A stretch of 51,145 nucleotides of DNA from Caldisalinibacter kiritimatiensis (GCF_000387765.1 NZ_ARZA01000065.1:1-51145); one strand, 5' to 3'. Shown: positions 34,808 through 45,133, numbered from the stretch's first letter. Notes: generated by a model from the sequence alone, not told the origin. Made by a program: numbers and translations.

Positions 34808-36184
34808 TCATTTTCTATTTATATATTCCTTTATTAGCTCAGGAGACAATCTTTCTAACTCACCACTTGGTAATATAGATAAAATATTCCATGCTAAATC
34901 TAAAGTTTCATTTATATTTCTATTTTCATTTATATCCTGGGTAAGAAACTTTTTCTCAAATTCTCTACCAAATTCCATATACTTTTTATCTGTTTCAGAT
35001 AAATCATCCTCACCAATAATTTGGGACAATGCTCTAACTTCCTGCACTTTTGAATAAGATGAAAAAAGCTGATTAGCCACATCCGGATGGTCTTTTCTTG
35101 TATATCCTTCGCCTATGCCATCCTTCATAAGTCTAGATAGTGACGGTAATACGTTTATTGGTGGATAAATATTTTTTTGAAAGAGTTCTCTACCTAATAC
35201 TATCTGCCCTTCAGTAATATAACCTGTTAAATCAGGTACAGGATGAGTTATATCATCGTTAGGCATAGTCAATATAGGTAGTAATGTTATAGAACCTTTT
35301 TTATTTTTCAACATACCAGCTCTTTCATAAATTGAAGCCAAATCTGAATATAAATATCCTGGATATCCTTTTCTACTAGGCACTTCTTCTCTAGCTGAAG
35401 ATACCTCTCTTAATGCTTCACAATAACTTGTCATATCCGTAATAATAACTAATATATGCATGTTTTCTTCAAATGCCAAATATTCAGCTGCAGTTAACGC
35501 ACATCTAGGTGTACTTATTCTTTCAACTATAGGGTCATCTGCAAGATTGATAAACATAACAACCCTTTCCATTACATCAGATTCTTCAAAGGACTTTTTA
35601 AAAAATCCTGCATCATCATGTTTAACTCCAACCGCCGCAAACACTACTGCAAACTCTTCATCTTCTTCAGAGCTTATTTTAGCCTGTCTTACAATCTGTG
35701 AAGCTAGTTCATTATGAGATAAACCATTTCCAGAAAAAATAGGTAACTTTTGACCTCTAATTAAAGTCATCAGTGCATCTATTGATGAAACTCCCGTTTG
35801 AATATAATTCCGTGGATATCTTCTTGCAACAGGATTTATAGGTCGACCATTGATATTATATATATTATTACTGTAAATTTCTCCCCCATCATCTATCGGT
35901 CTACCAATTCCATCAAAGGTTCTACCCAATATATCTTTAGAAAGTGCAATTTCAAAAGGTCTACCAGTAAATCTTACAGATATATTGTTTACAGATAGTC
36001 CTGATGTACTTTCAAAAACTTGAGCTATAACGTTATCATTTTCAATCTTTATAACCTTACCTTTTTTTGTTTTTTCCCCTTCAGCCTTTATATCAATTAT
36101 CTCACCATAAGATGCCCCTTCAACATCTGATACAACAATCAAAGGGCCCTCTATCTTCTCTAGACTTAAGTATTCTTTATTCAT
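34808..36184 (-). CDS. ntpB: V/A-type ATP synthase subunit B
   Basis: 458 residues, the non-catalytic head subunit alternating with A. It begins with a beta-barrel domain ([20 protein letters not shown]). The nucleotide-domain P-loop is degenerate ([20 protein letters not shown]), as expected for [36 protein letters not shown] and [20 protein letters not shown] are highly conserved. The ATG follows AGGAAGTG, 15 bases after the subunit A stop. Confidence 0.97.
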   Translation of the reverse strand: MNKEYLSLEKIEGPLIVVSDVEGASYGEIIDIKAEGEKTKKGKVIKIENDNVIAQVFESTSGLSVNNISVRFTGRPFEIALSKDILGRTFDGIGRPIDDGGEIYSNNIYNINGRPINPVARRYPRNYIQTGVSSIDALMTLIRGQKLPIFSGNGLSHNELASQIVRQAKISSEEDEEFAVVFAAVGVKHDDAGFFKKSFEESDVMERVVMFINLADDPIVERISTPRCALTAAEYLAFEENMHILVIITDMTSYCEALREVSSAREEVPSRKGYPGYLYSDLASIYERAGMLKNKKGSITLLPILTMPNDDITHPVPDLTGYITEGQIVLGRELFQKNIYPPINVLPSLSRLMKDGIGEGYTRKDHPDVANQLFSSYSKVQEVRALSQIIGEDDLSETDKKYMEFGREFEKKFLTQDINENRNINETLDLAWNILSILPSGELERLSPELIKEYINRK

Positions 36185-36199
36185 ATCATCACTTCCTCA

Positions 36200-37972
36200 T
36201 CAATGGGAATACTTTTCTTCTAATTTATCGTAATATTGCTTTATTCTATTTTTTAGTTTTTCAATTCCTTCAAGATTTTCATTTGGAATATTATATTTCA
36301 TTTTTATTACGTCATTAAACAATTCTTCATTTTTAACCTGAGATATAGGTATACCATCTTTAACAGCTTTGTAACTTCTTTCATATAAATAATCTATAAC
36401 TTTTAACATCTCATATTGTTTTTTAAGCGGAACATATGTATCCTCTTTGTGAAAAGCATTTTGCTGTAAAAAACCTATTCTCAATACTTTTGAAATTTCT
36501 AAAATAAGCCTTTGGTCATCTGGAAGAACATCTTCCCCTACGAGTAAAACAATCTCTTGTAATTTATTTTCTTCGTACAATATATGGAGCATTTTGGCTC
36601 TTAATTTCATTACTCCTTCTTCCACATTATCATCATACCAATCACTTAATGTCTTTATATATCCACTATAACTAGTAAGCCAATTTATTGCTGGATAGTG
36701 TCTTGCATAGGCCAGCTCTCTGTCCAAAGCTAAAAAAACATTTACAAATCTTTTAGTATTCTCAGTAACCGGTTCTGAAAAATCGCCACCTGCCGGAGAA
36801 ACTGCTCCAATAATAGTTACAGAACCCTCATCTCCATTTAACGATGTAACGTATCCTGCTCTTTCATAAAACTCTGCAAGCCGTGAAGGTAAATAAGCAG
36901 GATAACCTTCTTCTGCTGGCATTTCTTCAAGTCTACCAGATATCTCCCTTAGAGCTTCAGCCCATCTTGATGTTGAATCAGCCATAATAGCTACATGATA
37001 TCCCATGTCTCTAAAATATTCTGCCATAGTAATACCAGTGTAAATACTCGCTTCTCTAGCAGCGACAGGCATATTTGAAGTGTTCGCAATAAGTATAGTT
37101 CTTTCCATAATAGGTTTATCTGTTTTTGGGTCTATTAATTCTGGAAAATCCTCAAGAACCTCAGTCATTTCATTACCTCGTTCTCCACATCCTATATAAA
37201 CAATAATATCGGCATCTGACCACTTAGCTAATTGATGTTGAGTCATTGTTTTACCTGTTCCAAACCCTCCAGGTATAGCTGCTGTACCTCCTTTTGCTAA
37301 TGGAAAAAATATATCCAATACTCTTTGTCCTGTAATCAGTGGCATGTTAATAGCCTTTCTCTCTTTAACAGGTCTTGATTTTCTTACAGGCCATTCTTGA
37401 TACATCTTTAACTCATGTATTTTCCCTTTACTATCTTCAACGCTTAATAAAATCTCTTCTATTTTATATCTTCCGTCATCTTTTTTATCTACCACTTTAC
37501 CTTTTACCCACGGTGGAACTAAAAGTTTATGTACAATTAAAGAAGTTTCTCTAACCTCACCAAATATTTGACCTGGTTTTAAATCGTCATTTTTTTTAAC
37601 TAAAAACTTAACATCCCATTCTTTTTCTGGGTCTAATGATATAAAACCTATTCCTTCATCAATAAAATCTTTAGATATTTCGTTTATTTTCTTCAAAGGT
37701 CTTTGAATTCCATCATACATGTTACTTAACATACCTGGCCCTAATTTTAAAGATAAAGGTTTGCCTGTTGATACAATAGGTTCCTTTAGCTTTAACCCTT
37801 CAGTTTCTTCATAAACTTGTATAGTTCCAATATCTCCACTAAGTGAAATAACTTCACCTATTAGCTTTTTCTGTCCAACCATAACCATTTCTCTCATCTT
37901 GAAATTAGCCATGTTTTTACCTTGTATAACTGGACCATTTATCATGGTGATAATGCCATTATTTTTACTCAT
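36200..37972 (-). CDS. ntpA: V/A-type ATP synthase subunit A (catalytic)
   Basis: 590 residues, the catalytic head subunit with the characteristic insert between barrel and nucleotide domain. The P-loop is [19 protein letters not shown] (near 235-242); [44 protein letters not shown] and [19 protein letters not shown] follow. I start at ATG 37972 ([14 protein letters not shown]), a usual A-subunit N-terminus; a GTG three codons upstream overlaps the subunit E stop by 8 bases. The enzyme either makes ATP or pumps ions; direction cannot be read from sequence. Confidence 0.97.
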   Translation of the reverse strand: MSKNNGIITMINGPVIQGKNMANFKMREMVMVGQKKLIGEVISLSGDIGTIQVYEETEGLKLKEPIVSTGKPLSLKLGPGMLSNMYDGIQRPLKKINEISKDFIDEGIGFISLDPEKEWDVKFLVKKNDDLKPGQIFGEVRETSLIVHKLLVPPWVKGKVVDKKDDGRYKIEEILLSVEDSKGKIHELKMYQEWPVRKSRPVKERKAINMPLITGQRVLDIFFPLAKGGTAAIPGGFGTGKTMTQHQLAKWSDADIIVYIGCGERGNEMTEVLEDFPELIDPKTDKPIMERTILIANTSNMPVAAREASIYTGITMAEYFRDMGYHVAIMADSTSRWAEALREISGRLEEMPAEEGYPAYLPSRLAEFYERAGYVTSLNGDEGSVTIIGAVSPAGGDFSEPVTENTKRFVNVFLALDRELAYARHYPAINWLTSYSGYIKTLSDWYDDNVEEGVMKLRAKMLHILYEENKLQEIVLLVGEDVLPDDQRLILEISKVLRIGFLQQNAFHKEDTYVPLKKQYEMLKVIDYLYERSYKAVKDGIPISQVKNEELFNDVIKMKYNIPNENLEGIEKLKNRIKQYYDKLEEKYSH

Positions 37973-37973
37973 T

Positions 37974-38603
37974 TTAATCACTCTCTTTTTCTAATTCTTG
38001 AAAAAGTATTTGTCCAATATATCTTTTATTGTCTTTAATGATAGCTAACAATGATAAATCTATACGTACTGTATTTTTACCATTGACAGCTCTAATACCA
38101 CCGATTATATCTTCTTTATCAACTTTAATTTCAAAAATACCATTATATTTTTTATAATTAAAGAAACTAATCACTTTACTTTTATACTTATTAATATCAT
38201 TTTCAGTCATGTAAAGAACAATTTTATTTTCATTTTTAAAATCAATTAGTATTTTATTTAAAGTTTCGTTCAAAAATTCTTCATATACATTATGTTCTGT
38301 ATATTGCTTTACTTTTTCCTTTACTTCGTCAGTTAACTTATCTAGTAATTCATTTTTCTTACTTAATATTTTTCTTTTCGTTTCATTTTTTGCTTTTGAA
38401 ATTAATTGCTTTTTCTTCTGTTCTCCACTTTTTATTTTCTTTTCAATTATATCTTTACCTTCTTTTTCTTTTTTAGCTTTGTAATCTTCTATAATTTTCT
38501 TGTTTTCATCTCTCATAATTTTCAATTTCATGTCACATTCATTTTTAACTTTTTCAAACACTAATTTAGAAAATATATTTAACTTTTCTTCTACTGTTAC
38601 CAC
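37974..38603 (-). CDS. ntpE: V/A-type ATP synthase subunit E (peripheral stalk)
   Basis: About 209 residues. The N-terminal half is one long Lys/Glu-rich helix (SKLVFEKVKNECDMKLKIMR, then IEDYKAKKEKEGKDIIEKKI) and the C-terminal half is a globular domain (IVLYMTENDINKYK, DIIGGIRAVNGKNTVRID) that caps the head. The start is not certain: GTG at 38603 (MTVEEKLNIF) is eight bases after AAGGTGG, whereas the frame runs four codons further to 38615. It partners the coiled-coil G/H subunit encoded at the head of the operon. Confidence 0.9.
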   Translation of the reverse strand: MVTVEEKLNIFSKLVFEKVKNECDMKLKIMRDENKKIIEDYKAKKEKEGKDIIEKKIKSGEQKKKQLISKAKNETKRKILSKKNELLDKLTDEVKEKVKQYTEHNVYEEFLNETLNKILIDFKNENKIVLYMTENDINKYKSKVISFFNYKKYNGIFEIKVDKEDIIGGIRAVNGKNTVRIDLSLLAIIKDNKRYIGQILFQELEKESD

Positions 38604-38616
38604 AATAACAACCACC

Positions 38617-38925
38617 TTAGATTTTAATTCCGATAGATTCTCTAATATGCTTAGTTATAAAGTCATCACCTTCATTAAATCCATGTCTGTCAGGAATTAC
38701 AACTACTAATGGTAATTTGTTTTTTGCTTTAATTCCCATTATTTCTTTTTTAGCTTTTTCAAGAACTTTTTGAGTCACAATGATTATACCTATTTCCTTA
38801 TCAGTTAATGCTTCATTCAGTTCTCTTAAAATATCATCTTTCTCATGTACTATAACACCTGGAATGCCTGCCAGTCTAAATCCTAATTGAGTATCCCTAT
38901 TGTCACTAATTAATAATGACTTCAT
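38617..38925 (-). CDS. V/A-type ATP synthase subunit F
   Basis: 102 residues, normal for the small Rossmann-like F subunit that binds the shaft. MKSLLISDNRDTQLGFRLAGI, IGIIIVTQKVLEKAKKEI and LPLVVVIPDRHG are typical. In Enterococcus hirae naming this is NtpG. AGGTGATAC precedes the ATG, 8 bases after the K subunit stop. Order here is F before E, whereas many clostridial operons have E-C-F. Confidence 0.93.
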   Translation of the reverse strand: MKSLLISDNRDTQLGFRLAGIPGVIVHEKDDILRELNEALTDKEIGIIIVTQKVLEKAKKEIMGIKAKNKLPLVVVIPDRHGFNEGDDFITKHIRESIGIKI

Positions 38926-38933
38926 AGTATCAC

Positions 38934-39362
38934 CTATAACCTACCAAGTATCAATATGGATACAATTAAACCATATATTGCAATTCCTTCGGCTAATCCT
39001 ACAAAAATTAATGTCTTCCCAAGAATTTTCGGGTCTTCTGAAACTGCTCCTAAAGCCGATGCACCAACAGCTCCCACTGCATATCCTGCTCCAATAGTAG
39101 CAAAACCTGTTGATAAAGCTGCTGCAATAAAACCTAGTCCTGAAGCTGATGTTGGCTGAACACCAGAATGTACAGCAAAAGTTAATTTTGGCATTAAAAT
39201 TATGAAAGCTCCTATTATTAATGGTATAAATATAAACAAATTACAAGCCAATACCTTTTTTAGCTTACTTTTGCTAGCTTTATATTCATTATAGATTAAC
39301 ATAAAGCCTGAACCTATGGTAAGTAACACTAAAATAAATGTAGTAGTCATAATAAGTTTCAT
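38934..39362 (-). CDS. ntpK: V/A-type ATP synthase subunit K (membrane rotor ring)
   Basis: 142 residues. Two N-terminal hydrophobic segments (about 8-26 and 40-58) lack c-subunit glycine motifs; the C-terminal hairpin is canonical: FIAAALSTGFATIGAGYAVG, then LIFVGLAEGIAIYGLIVS with the ion-carrying Glu125. So only one ion site per protein is evident. The glutamines that coordinate Na+ in the Enterococcus K subunit are not visible in the hairpin, hinting at protons, though that is weak. I prefer the second ATG (39362) for spacing from GGAGG; the first is three bases upstream. Confidence 0.93.
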   Translation of the reverse strand: MKLIMTTTFILVLLTIGSGFMLIYNEYKASKSKLKKVLACNLFIFIPLIIGAFIILMPKLTFAVHSGVQPTSASGLGFIAAALSTGFATIGAGYAVGAVGASALGAVSEDPKILGKTLIFVGLAEGIAIYGLIVSILILGRL

Positions 39363-39403
39363 CATTTTCCTCCTTCTATATTTTTATATTTATTTATGAA
39401 GGT

Positions 39404-41356
39404 TTACAATTTTATAGGCTTGAATTCTACTCCTTCTCCGTTATAGTATTTGCTGAAGAGTTCATAGTATTCCAGTCGTAAACCTTGTATTGACACAATC
39501 AAACCTTCGAGACCGATAATTATTATATTACCTAATATTAAAATCAAAATACTTCCTGTAGTATTTCCTAGTAGCTCAGCAATTGTTTCGAAAGCAATAA
39601 ATAAACCTACATGTGTCAAAGCAAAAGCTCCAACTCTTATAAAAGAAACTGTACTACTCAACATATTAAGTAAAGTTTCTAATGTATCAAATCCACTCTC
39701 AATGTAATAATTTGAAGGTGTTTCATGATATAATGGACGCTTTTTTAATATTAGATTTGTCAAAGGCTCTTTTACAGTCATTACTATCATTAAAGCACCT
39801 AATATTATCACACCCATCCTTGTTGAAATAATTTTTATTTCAATAAAATTACTTCCTATTGTCAATAATAGAACCACATAAAATAATAATCCCGCAACAC
39901 CATTTCTACCAAATGCTCCTTCTTTTAAATCCCTTTGCTTGATTGAATTAGCAATACTATAACCATAACTAATAATAAAAAAGAATATTCCTAAACCAAT
40001 GGCACTAAAAAGCATTGTATTTATATTTTCAAAGGGCTTTATTAAAATAGCAGGAATAATGTGCTCAAATCCAAAAACTGAGCCATATAAAACTCCAAAT
40101 ATCATAGAACTTATTCCTAAACGACTTAAAATTTTACCAATCAAATTAGTATTTTTTCCTTTATTTATAGCTATGCCTAATAGAAAAAGAATAAATCCTT
40201 GACCTGAATCTCCGAACATAGCTCCAAAAAGAATCATATAAGTTAAACTTAAAAATATAGTAGGGTCTAATTCGTTATAAGAAGGTATTCCATACATTTT
40301 GACCAAAAATTCAAAAGGAGAAAAAAGTTTAGGATTATTAAGTTTCGTTGGTGGTCTAAATCCGTCAGTTATTTCTTCCTCATTTTTGTATACTATTAAT
40401 AAATCTTTATATTTGCTTAATTTGTTTTTAATATGTGCTTTATCACTTCTAGGTACCCAACCAGTTAGATAAAAGAAATTGTTTGTAGACACCATCTGCT
40501 CTTTTAATTGTTTTATTCTCTCTTCCATTCTAAGTCTAGTGCAACATCTATTTATGAAGTTTTCATTTTTTTCTTTTAATTCTGACATCCTTTTCTTTAA
40601 ATCTATAATAGTCTTTTTTATCTCTTCCTCTCTTTTTTTAAACTTCTGTATAATTTCCTTTGGCGTCCCTGTATAGTATTCGGGTAATTCTAGTTTTCTA
40701 AAGTTCAAGGAACGTAAGATTCTATTAGTCTCAGCTTCTAACTCTTTAGGTGTTATAATTAAATATACTTCACCTGAATCACTGCTTCCTGTATGCAATA
40801 CAATAGCGGAAATATTTTCATAATTTTTCTTTAACTTAATTCTATCTTCTTTAGATAAAACACCAACAAAAAAAGTAAAATATTTTAAACCTATAAGCTC
40901 CTTTACGTCAATATCTAACCCTTTCATATGAATAAAATTTTTTCTATACTCGTCTATCTTTTTTAATTCTTCTTCTAATTCCTTAAGCTCATTATATGGT
41001 TTTATTAATTCACTATAAACCTCTTCTATCCTAGGTATACATTTTAAAAAATCATAAGGCTCTTCTATATACTTTTTATTTATAATGAAATCTTCTTTGT
41101 ATATTTCTTTAAGTGTGTCTATTTTTTTCTTTACATCATCATAATTAATTTGTTCTTCAAAAGTTTGTATCATTGACATGTCAACTATTTCATCAACGTT
41201 TTCCTCTTCAACACTTAAAGTAAAATGACTTTCTCTTATCTCATTAAGAGCATTTATAATATCTACATTACCTAGCAAAATAATTTCTTTTGCTATCTCA
41301 TTAACATTTTCTATTCGTCCCACAACATTCATCATTGTCATTTTTTCGATAGCCAT
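39404..41356 (-). CDS. ntpI: V/A-type ATP synthase subunit I (membrane stator a)
   Basis: 650 residues. The N-terminal half is cytoplasmic with coiled coils (KKREEEIKKTIIDLKKRMSE) and binds the peripheral stalks; the C-terminal half has seven or eight transmembrane helices forming the ion half-channels. PFEFLVKMYGIPSYNELDPT, FGAMFGDSGQG and FIRVGAFALTHVGLFIAF are diagnostic; the last contains the essential arginine. I start at ATG 41356 (MAIEKMTMMNVVGR), one base after the subunit C stop; upstream in-frame ATG and TTG codons lie within the ribosome binding region. Confidence 0.95.
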   Translation of the reverse strand: MAIEKMTMMNVVGRIENVNEIAKEIILLGNVDIINALNEIRESHFTLSVEEENVDEIVDMSMIQTFEEQINYDDVKKKIDTLKEIYKEDFIINKKYIEEPYDFLKCIPRIEEVYSELIKPYNELKELEEELKKIDEYRKNFIHMKGLDIDVKELIGLKYFTFFVGVLSKEDRIKLKKNYENISAIVLHTGSSDSGEVYLIITPKELEAETNRILRSLNFRKLELPEYYTGTPKEIIQKFKKREEEIKKTIIDLKKRMSELKEKNENFINRCCTRLRMEERIKQLKEQMVSTNNFFYLTGWVPRSDKAHIKNKLSKYKDLLIVYKNEEEITDGFRPPTKLNNPKLFSPFEFLVKMYGIPSYNELDPTIFLSLTYMILFGAMFGDSGQGFILFLLGIAINKGKNTNLIGKILSRLGISSMIFGVLYGSVFGFEHIIPAILIKPFENINTMLFSAIGLGIFFFIISYGYSIANSIKQRDLKEGAFGRNGVAGLLFYVVLLLTIGSNFIEIKIISTRMGVIILGALMIVMTVKEPLTNLILKKRPLYHETPSNYYIESGFDTLETLLNMLSSTVSFIRVGAFALTHVGLFIAFETIAELLGNTTGSILILILGNIIIIGLEGLIVSIQGLRLEYYELFSKYYNGEGVEFKPIKL

Positions 41357-41357
41357 C

Positions 41358-42419
41358 TTAAGCATCACTTCCTTCAATTCGCCTTATAAGATATTTTTTA
41401 GTCTCTTTGCTGTCCAATCCATATCTTATAGCTTCAGTTAGAGATATAATATCTCTTATTTCATATTCTAATAAATGAACGAATGCTATTGACTGCATAA
41501 TATTCATTTTACTTCTCCTATAATAGTCTAGAAACTGAAAGTAAAGGTATCTCTGTATTCTTCTCTCCATAAACAAATCTAAAGTTTCTTCATTATCAAA
41601 TAAAAATCCATATTTGGTATTAATCATTCTCTTTTTTAATTCTTCTTCATCTTTAGAGTAGCAAATTTGTTTGATATCCTTATACCTTAAATAATTCCCA
41701 CCTAGTAAAGTATAGTTTATCAGTTCCTCAGGAGATAATTTATAAAACTTCAAACCTCTATATATCCACTCTAAATTCAAGAGGTCTATATTTTTACCTA
41801 ATGAGTCCTTTAAAACTCTTTCATCTGTTTTGTTTAATTTGCTAGCTTGTTCATAAAGTTGTCTAAAATAAAACCCATCTAAATTCATCTCCATATAGAA
41901 TACTTGTTTTTGACCCTTTTCATTTAAGAAAGGTACTAGTAGTTGATAATACACTGTATCCTTAAGATTTTCAACTAAATGCTCTATATTTTTAGATTTC
42001 ACTATTTTATCATGATTTATTGTGCTATATACCCCTGAATACAAAACTAATTCTCTTATATACCTTAAATTCTCCCCTCTAGACAGTGCTCGTAAGTATA
42101 ATTTAATGTCCTCTATTTCATATCTCATAAACATAATTCTAAAAAATCTTCTATATTCATCTGTGAAATAATGTAATAGTTTTTCATAAGTTAAAACTAT
42201 ATATCTTTTAAGTAACAATTCTAAATTTCCTCTATGAATATCTCTAATATCTATATCCTTTAAAACATCTCTATATGCTGTATTCTCCTTTAAATATTCT
42301 GCAATCTTAGAAACAGACTTTTTCTTTAAAAGTTGATTATAGTCTTTTTTAGTTAATAACTTTCCCTTTAATGCTCTCACCTTTGTATTAACAACTGCAA
42401 ACCTACGGACACTTCCCAT
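41358..42419 (-). CDS. ntpC: V/A-type ATP synthase subunit C
   Basis: 353 residues, the funnel-shaped socket that links the shaft to the rotor ring. FAVVNTKVRALKGKLLTKKDY at the start, then three similar helical repeats, and FRIMFMRYEIEDIKLYLRAL in the first are typical. I start at ATG 42419 (MGSVRRFAVVN), six bases after TGAGGTG; a GTG three codons earlier overlaps that site. It lies before subunit I, not after E as in most related operons. Confidence 0.95.
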   Translation of the reverse strand: MGSVRRFAVVNTKVRALKGKLLTKKDYNQLLKKKSVSKIAEYLKENTAYRDVLKDIDIRDIHRGNLELLLKRYIVLTYEKLLHYFTDEYRRFFRIMFMRYEIEDIKLYLRALSRGENLRYIRELVLYSGVYSTINHDKIVKSKNIEHLVENLKDTVYYQLLVPFLNEKGQKQVFYMEMNLDGFYFRQLYEQASKLNKTDERVLKDSLGKNIDLLNLEWIYRGLKFYKLSPEELINYTLLGGNYLRYKDIKQICYSKDEEELKKRMINTKYGFLFDNEETLDLFMERRIQRYLYFQFLDYYRRSKMNIMQSIAFVHLLEYEIRDIISLTEAIRYGLDSKETKKYLIRRIEGSDA

Positions 42420-42460
42420 AAAAAACACCTCAGTTTATTAATTGTTATGTTATTCTTTCT

Positions 42461-42763
42461 TTAATATTTTTTTAATATTTTTTGACTTAACTCAGTATGC
42501 TTTGTTTCATAAATCTGATTTAATTTGTTAATATATTTATTACCTTCATTAATTATTTGATTGGCACTTTTTTCTCCTTCTTCAAGTAATTTATTATACT
42601 CTTTTTCACCAATCTCTTTAGCCTTTTTTAACTCTTTAGTTTCAATCTCCATTAAAGTCTTCTCTATTTTCTTCTTATTTTCTTCTAAAACTCTTTCTGT
42701 TTCTTCTTTAATATTTAAAGCTTTTTTATCAATTTCAGTTATTTTCTTTATTATTTTTTCCAT
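42461..42763 (-). CDS. V/A-type ATP synthase subunit G/H (peripheral stalk coiled coil)
   Basis: 100 residues, almost wholly a charged coiled coil (EETERVLEENKKKIEKTLME, KKAKEIGEKEYNKLLEEGEK). Its size, composition and place at the head of the operon fit the G/H stalk subunit that pairs with E (NtpF in Enterococcus). GAGGTG seven bases before the ATG. The 229-base region upstream should hold the operon promoter; a TTGACA is present at about 42953-42959 on the minus strand but lacks a good -10 at the right distance. Confidence 0.88.
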   Translation of the reverse strand: MEKIIKKITEIDKKALNIKEETERVLEENKKKIEKTLMEIETKELKKAKEIGEKEYNKLLEEGEKSANQIINEGNKYINKLNQIYETKHTELSQKILKKY

Positions 42764-42960
42764 ATCTAATCACCTCATTAAATAATTAATGGAAAAACTG
42801 TATTTATTATTATTTCCTAATTTTATATTTATTACAATAAACCATTTCATTAGAAGTACCATAATTAATTTTTATTACACATTTTTTACATTATTAATAG
42901 TTCCTACTATTTTTTTATTTATACAAAACATTTAATTTCCCTTTAACTTTTACTGTCAAA

Positions 42961-42987
42961 CAAAAAAGAAGCCTTTTAAAGGCTTCC
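42961..42987 (-). terminator. Terminator after the DUF5685-DnaJ-membrane trio
   Basis: On the minus strand GAAGCC pairs with GGCTTC around a 7-base loop and is followed by TTTTTTGTTTG. Confidence 0.88.
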
Positions 42988-42992
42988 GTATA

Positions 42993-43511
42993 TTATAAAT
43001 ATTTTCTTAATCTAAATTTATAATATTTAATCATTATGCTGTAAAAATAATCATATACTAAAAATCCAATTTGAAGTACTACTATAAACAATCTAATATC
43101 AAATTTAACAATAATATTATTGAACAAAATGTTATTTGATATATAAAAAATAACATATGTAGCTACGTTAAATAGTATAATCTTAATTACCCACTCTAAA
43201 AGCAAATTATTTATTTTCTCTATATAATATTTAACAACACCATAATAACCGAAATATATTGTATAAGGCAGTAATACTAATTTGTTGGGGATAATTAAAA
43301 ATCCTAATATAGAAACTGCAAAAAAGCTTAATACAGCTGTAGAAACTCCTATTTCAATCACTATAAAAGCAATAAAAATAGTACTAAGCCAAAAGAAAAA
43401 TATTTTATTAGTAGGGAGTATTGATACTAAATATAAACAACTTAGAGTAAGAAGTGTTATTATTCCTCCTAAAGCTATTTTTTTAGCTGCACTATTATGT
43501 TTATACTTCAT
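42993..43511 (-). CDS. Hypothetical integral membrane protein
   Basis: 172 residues with about five or six transmembrane segments and few charged residues except at the ends (MKYKHNSAAKKI and KYYKFRLRKYL). Conserved-looking features include ILGFLIIPNKLVLLPYTIYF and YGVVKYYIEKINNLLLEW. I do not recognise a named family. GGGGGC lies nine or ten bases before the ATG. It is the last of three closely spaced genes (with DnaJ-like and DUF5685) ended by a shared terminator, so its role is probably tied to theirs. Confidence 0.7.
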   Translation of the reverse strand: MKYKHNSAAKKIALGGIITLLTLSCLYLVSILPTNKIFFFWLSTIFIAFIVIEIGVSTAVLSFFAVSILGFLIIPNKLVLLPYTIYFGYYGVVKYYIEKINNLLLEWVIKIILFNVATYVIFYISNNILFNNIIVKFDIRLFIVVLQIGFLVYDYFYSIMIKYYKFRLRKYL

Positions 43512-43526
43512 TAGTTATGCCCCCTA

Positions 43527-44144
43527 TTAACAACAAGAAATCAAATCTCCTCCCATACACTCACAACAACAGTCAGCACATATTAAACATTCACATACTT
43601 CACATGCTGATGGGTCTCTTCTTCCATATCCCATATTGCTTCCAACATTTCTATAAGTTCTATTTCTCATTGAAATATTATTAAGAGTAGAACGATATTC
43701 AGTGTTTGTTGGATCCAAATCTACAGCATACTTTATATGATTATATCCTTGGTCATACCAACCTTTCCTTAAAAGAACAATCCCCTTTAAGAAATACCAT
43801 TCTCCATTTCTGTTTATATTATCTATATTGTTAAGTACTCTATCTGCCTCTTGTATATTCCCCCTATCTATTAGCATACGTATCTTATTAAATACTTCTC
43901 CACTCTTATAAAATTCCTCACTTCTTTTATAATCATTATTATGATTAAACCCTCTATCTTTATTCTTTATAAGCTTATGATACGCTTCATTTATTTCTTT
44001 CATTTTTTCCTCTGCTAAATCTGCTAAAGGATTATTTGAATACTGGTCTGGATGGTATTTTCTAGCTAACTTTTTATATGCCACTCTTATTTCTTCTTCA
44101 CTAGCACCTTCTCTAACACCTAATACTTCATATGGATTTTTCAT
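43527..44144 (-). CDS. DnaJ-domain protein with Cys-rich C-terminus
   Basis: 205 residues. An N-terminal J domain ([20 protein letters not shown], then [11 protein letters not shown] with the HPD motif) is followed by a TPR-like region ([20 protein letters not shown]) and a tail with eleven cysteines ([16 protein letters not shown] ... CC) that could bind metal. It is a specialised J protein, not the housekeeping DnaJ: the Gly/Phe region and the zinc-finger domain are absent. I start at ATG 44144, nine bases after GGAG; this overlaps the DUF5685 gene by 17 bases, so the two are co-translated. Confidence 0.9.
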   Translation of the reverse strand: MKNPYEVLGVREGASEEEIRVAYKKLARKYHPDQYSNNPLADLAEEKMKEINEAYHKLIKNKDRGFNHNNDYKRSEEFYKSGEVFNKIRMLIDRGNIQEADRVLNNIDNINRNGEWYFLKGIVLLRKGWYDQGYNHIKYAVDLDPTNTEYRSTLNNISMRNRTYRNVGSNMGYGRRDPSACEVCECLICADCCCECMGGDLISCC

Positions 44145-45012
44145 TTTTAACAACTCCTTTATATAATATCTGCTGCATTTTATGTCTAGTCCCCATATAT
44201 ATAATATTCTCGATTATACTTCTGTTTCGTTTAACATCTAGTAACTCATAACTTTTAGCAATATTATCAAGAGTAAATGTTAATGTAAATTCTATAGGCT
44301 CTTTAACTCTGTTTATAAATTGACCAACACTCTCATTATTTTTATAGTTATATTGAAGTAATATCGGATTATAGTTATTCTTCTTTATATCTTTTTCTAT
44401 ATCATTAAAAGCATCTAATATATAAATCCATCGGCCCAAATTATACCCTAGCCAATTTAAAACTCTAGAAGTTTTTTCGTCCTTAATAAAGTTAGGAACC
44501 GCAATAGTTCCCATTAACCTTGCAAAAGCATCTGCACTTTCATCTATAGATTTACATTTTTTCTTTTCTAATTCCGTTAACCTTTTTAAATCACTTTTTA
44601 TGCTGATATATTTATCTTTATATACTTTTTTAGCCTTATATACTGGTAATAAGTACGCTGTACTAGCTACTAAGGCTTTTAATGATTTTTCATCTTTCCA
44701 ATCATCTAATAACTTAAAATAAAAAAGGATTACACTAATATTAGCAGCATATTCAATATACTTATTAGGTTGTACTATCGGTTTCTTTTTAAAAGGAGCA
44801 GCAATACAATTTTCAGGTCTGATAGTTTCTTTTCTTTCATCCAATGATGACAATAGTAATCCAAGAAAAGTAATATCGTAATTAAGTCCAAATCTGACTA
44901 ATTGATTAAACTCTTTACCTAATGCTTTACAAAGTCCACAATAATATCCTTTAAAAAGATTATATTCTTTTACTTTTAATTCTGCTTTATGAGGTGTTAC
45001 GTATCCAAACAC
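44128..45012 (-). CDS. DUF5685 family protein, possible isoprenoid-synthase-like fold
   Basis: About 294 residues, all-helical in appearance. The family start is [20 protein letters not shown] followed by [13 protein letters not shown]. Two acidic motifs stand out: LLDDWKDEK (Asp103-Asp107) and [15 protein letters not shown] (Asp200-Asp208), the latter next to NYNPILLQY. Their spacing and form recall the paired Asp-rich motifs of squalene/phytoene synthases, but this is my own reading. I prefer GTG 45012 (MFGYV) because relatives begin this way; a GTG three codons upstream is equally possible, and neither has a strong ribosome binding site. First gene of the trio. Confidence 0.8.
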   Translation of the reverse strand: MFGYVTPHKAELKVKEYNLFKGYYCGLCKALGKEFNQLVRFGLNYDITFLGLLLSSLDERKETIRPENCIAAPFKKKPIVQPNKYIEYAANISVILFYFKLLDDWKDEKSLKALVASTAYLLPVYKAKKVYKDKYISIKSDLKRLTELEKKKCKSIDESADAFARLMGTIAVPNFIKDEKTSRVLNWLGYNLGRWIYILDAFNDIEKDIKKNNYNPILLQYNYKNNESVGQFINRVKEPIEFTLTFTLDNIAKSYELLDVKRNRSIIENIIYMGTRHKMQQILYKGVVKNEKSI

Positions 45013-45108
45013 TACCTTCACTCATTTCTTTTATTTTATAAGACAAGCTATATTTGTCTAATTATTATTGTAAAGTAAAATTAAACAAATGGCAATAAGC
45101 ATATAATT

Positions 45109-45130
45109 AGCGGAGGTTTTACCCTCCGCT
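45109..45130 (-). terminator. Terminator after the ppx-ppk-ppx operon
   Basis: AGCGGAGG pairs perfectly with CCTCCGCT around a 6-base loop, just past the stop codon of the first ppx gene. The following minus-strand sequence (AATTATAT) is T-poor, so termination may be partial. Confidence 0.7.
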
Positions 45131-45133
45131 TTC

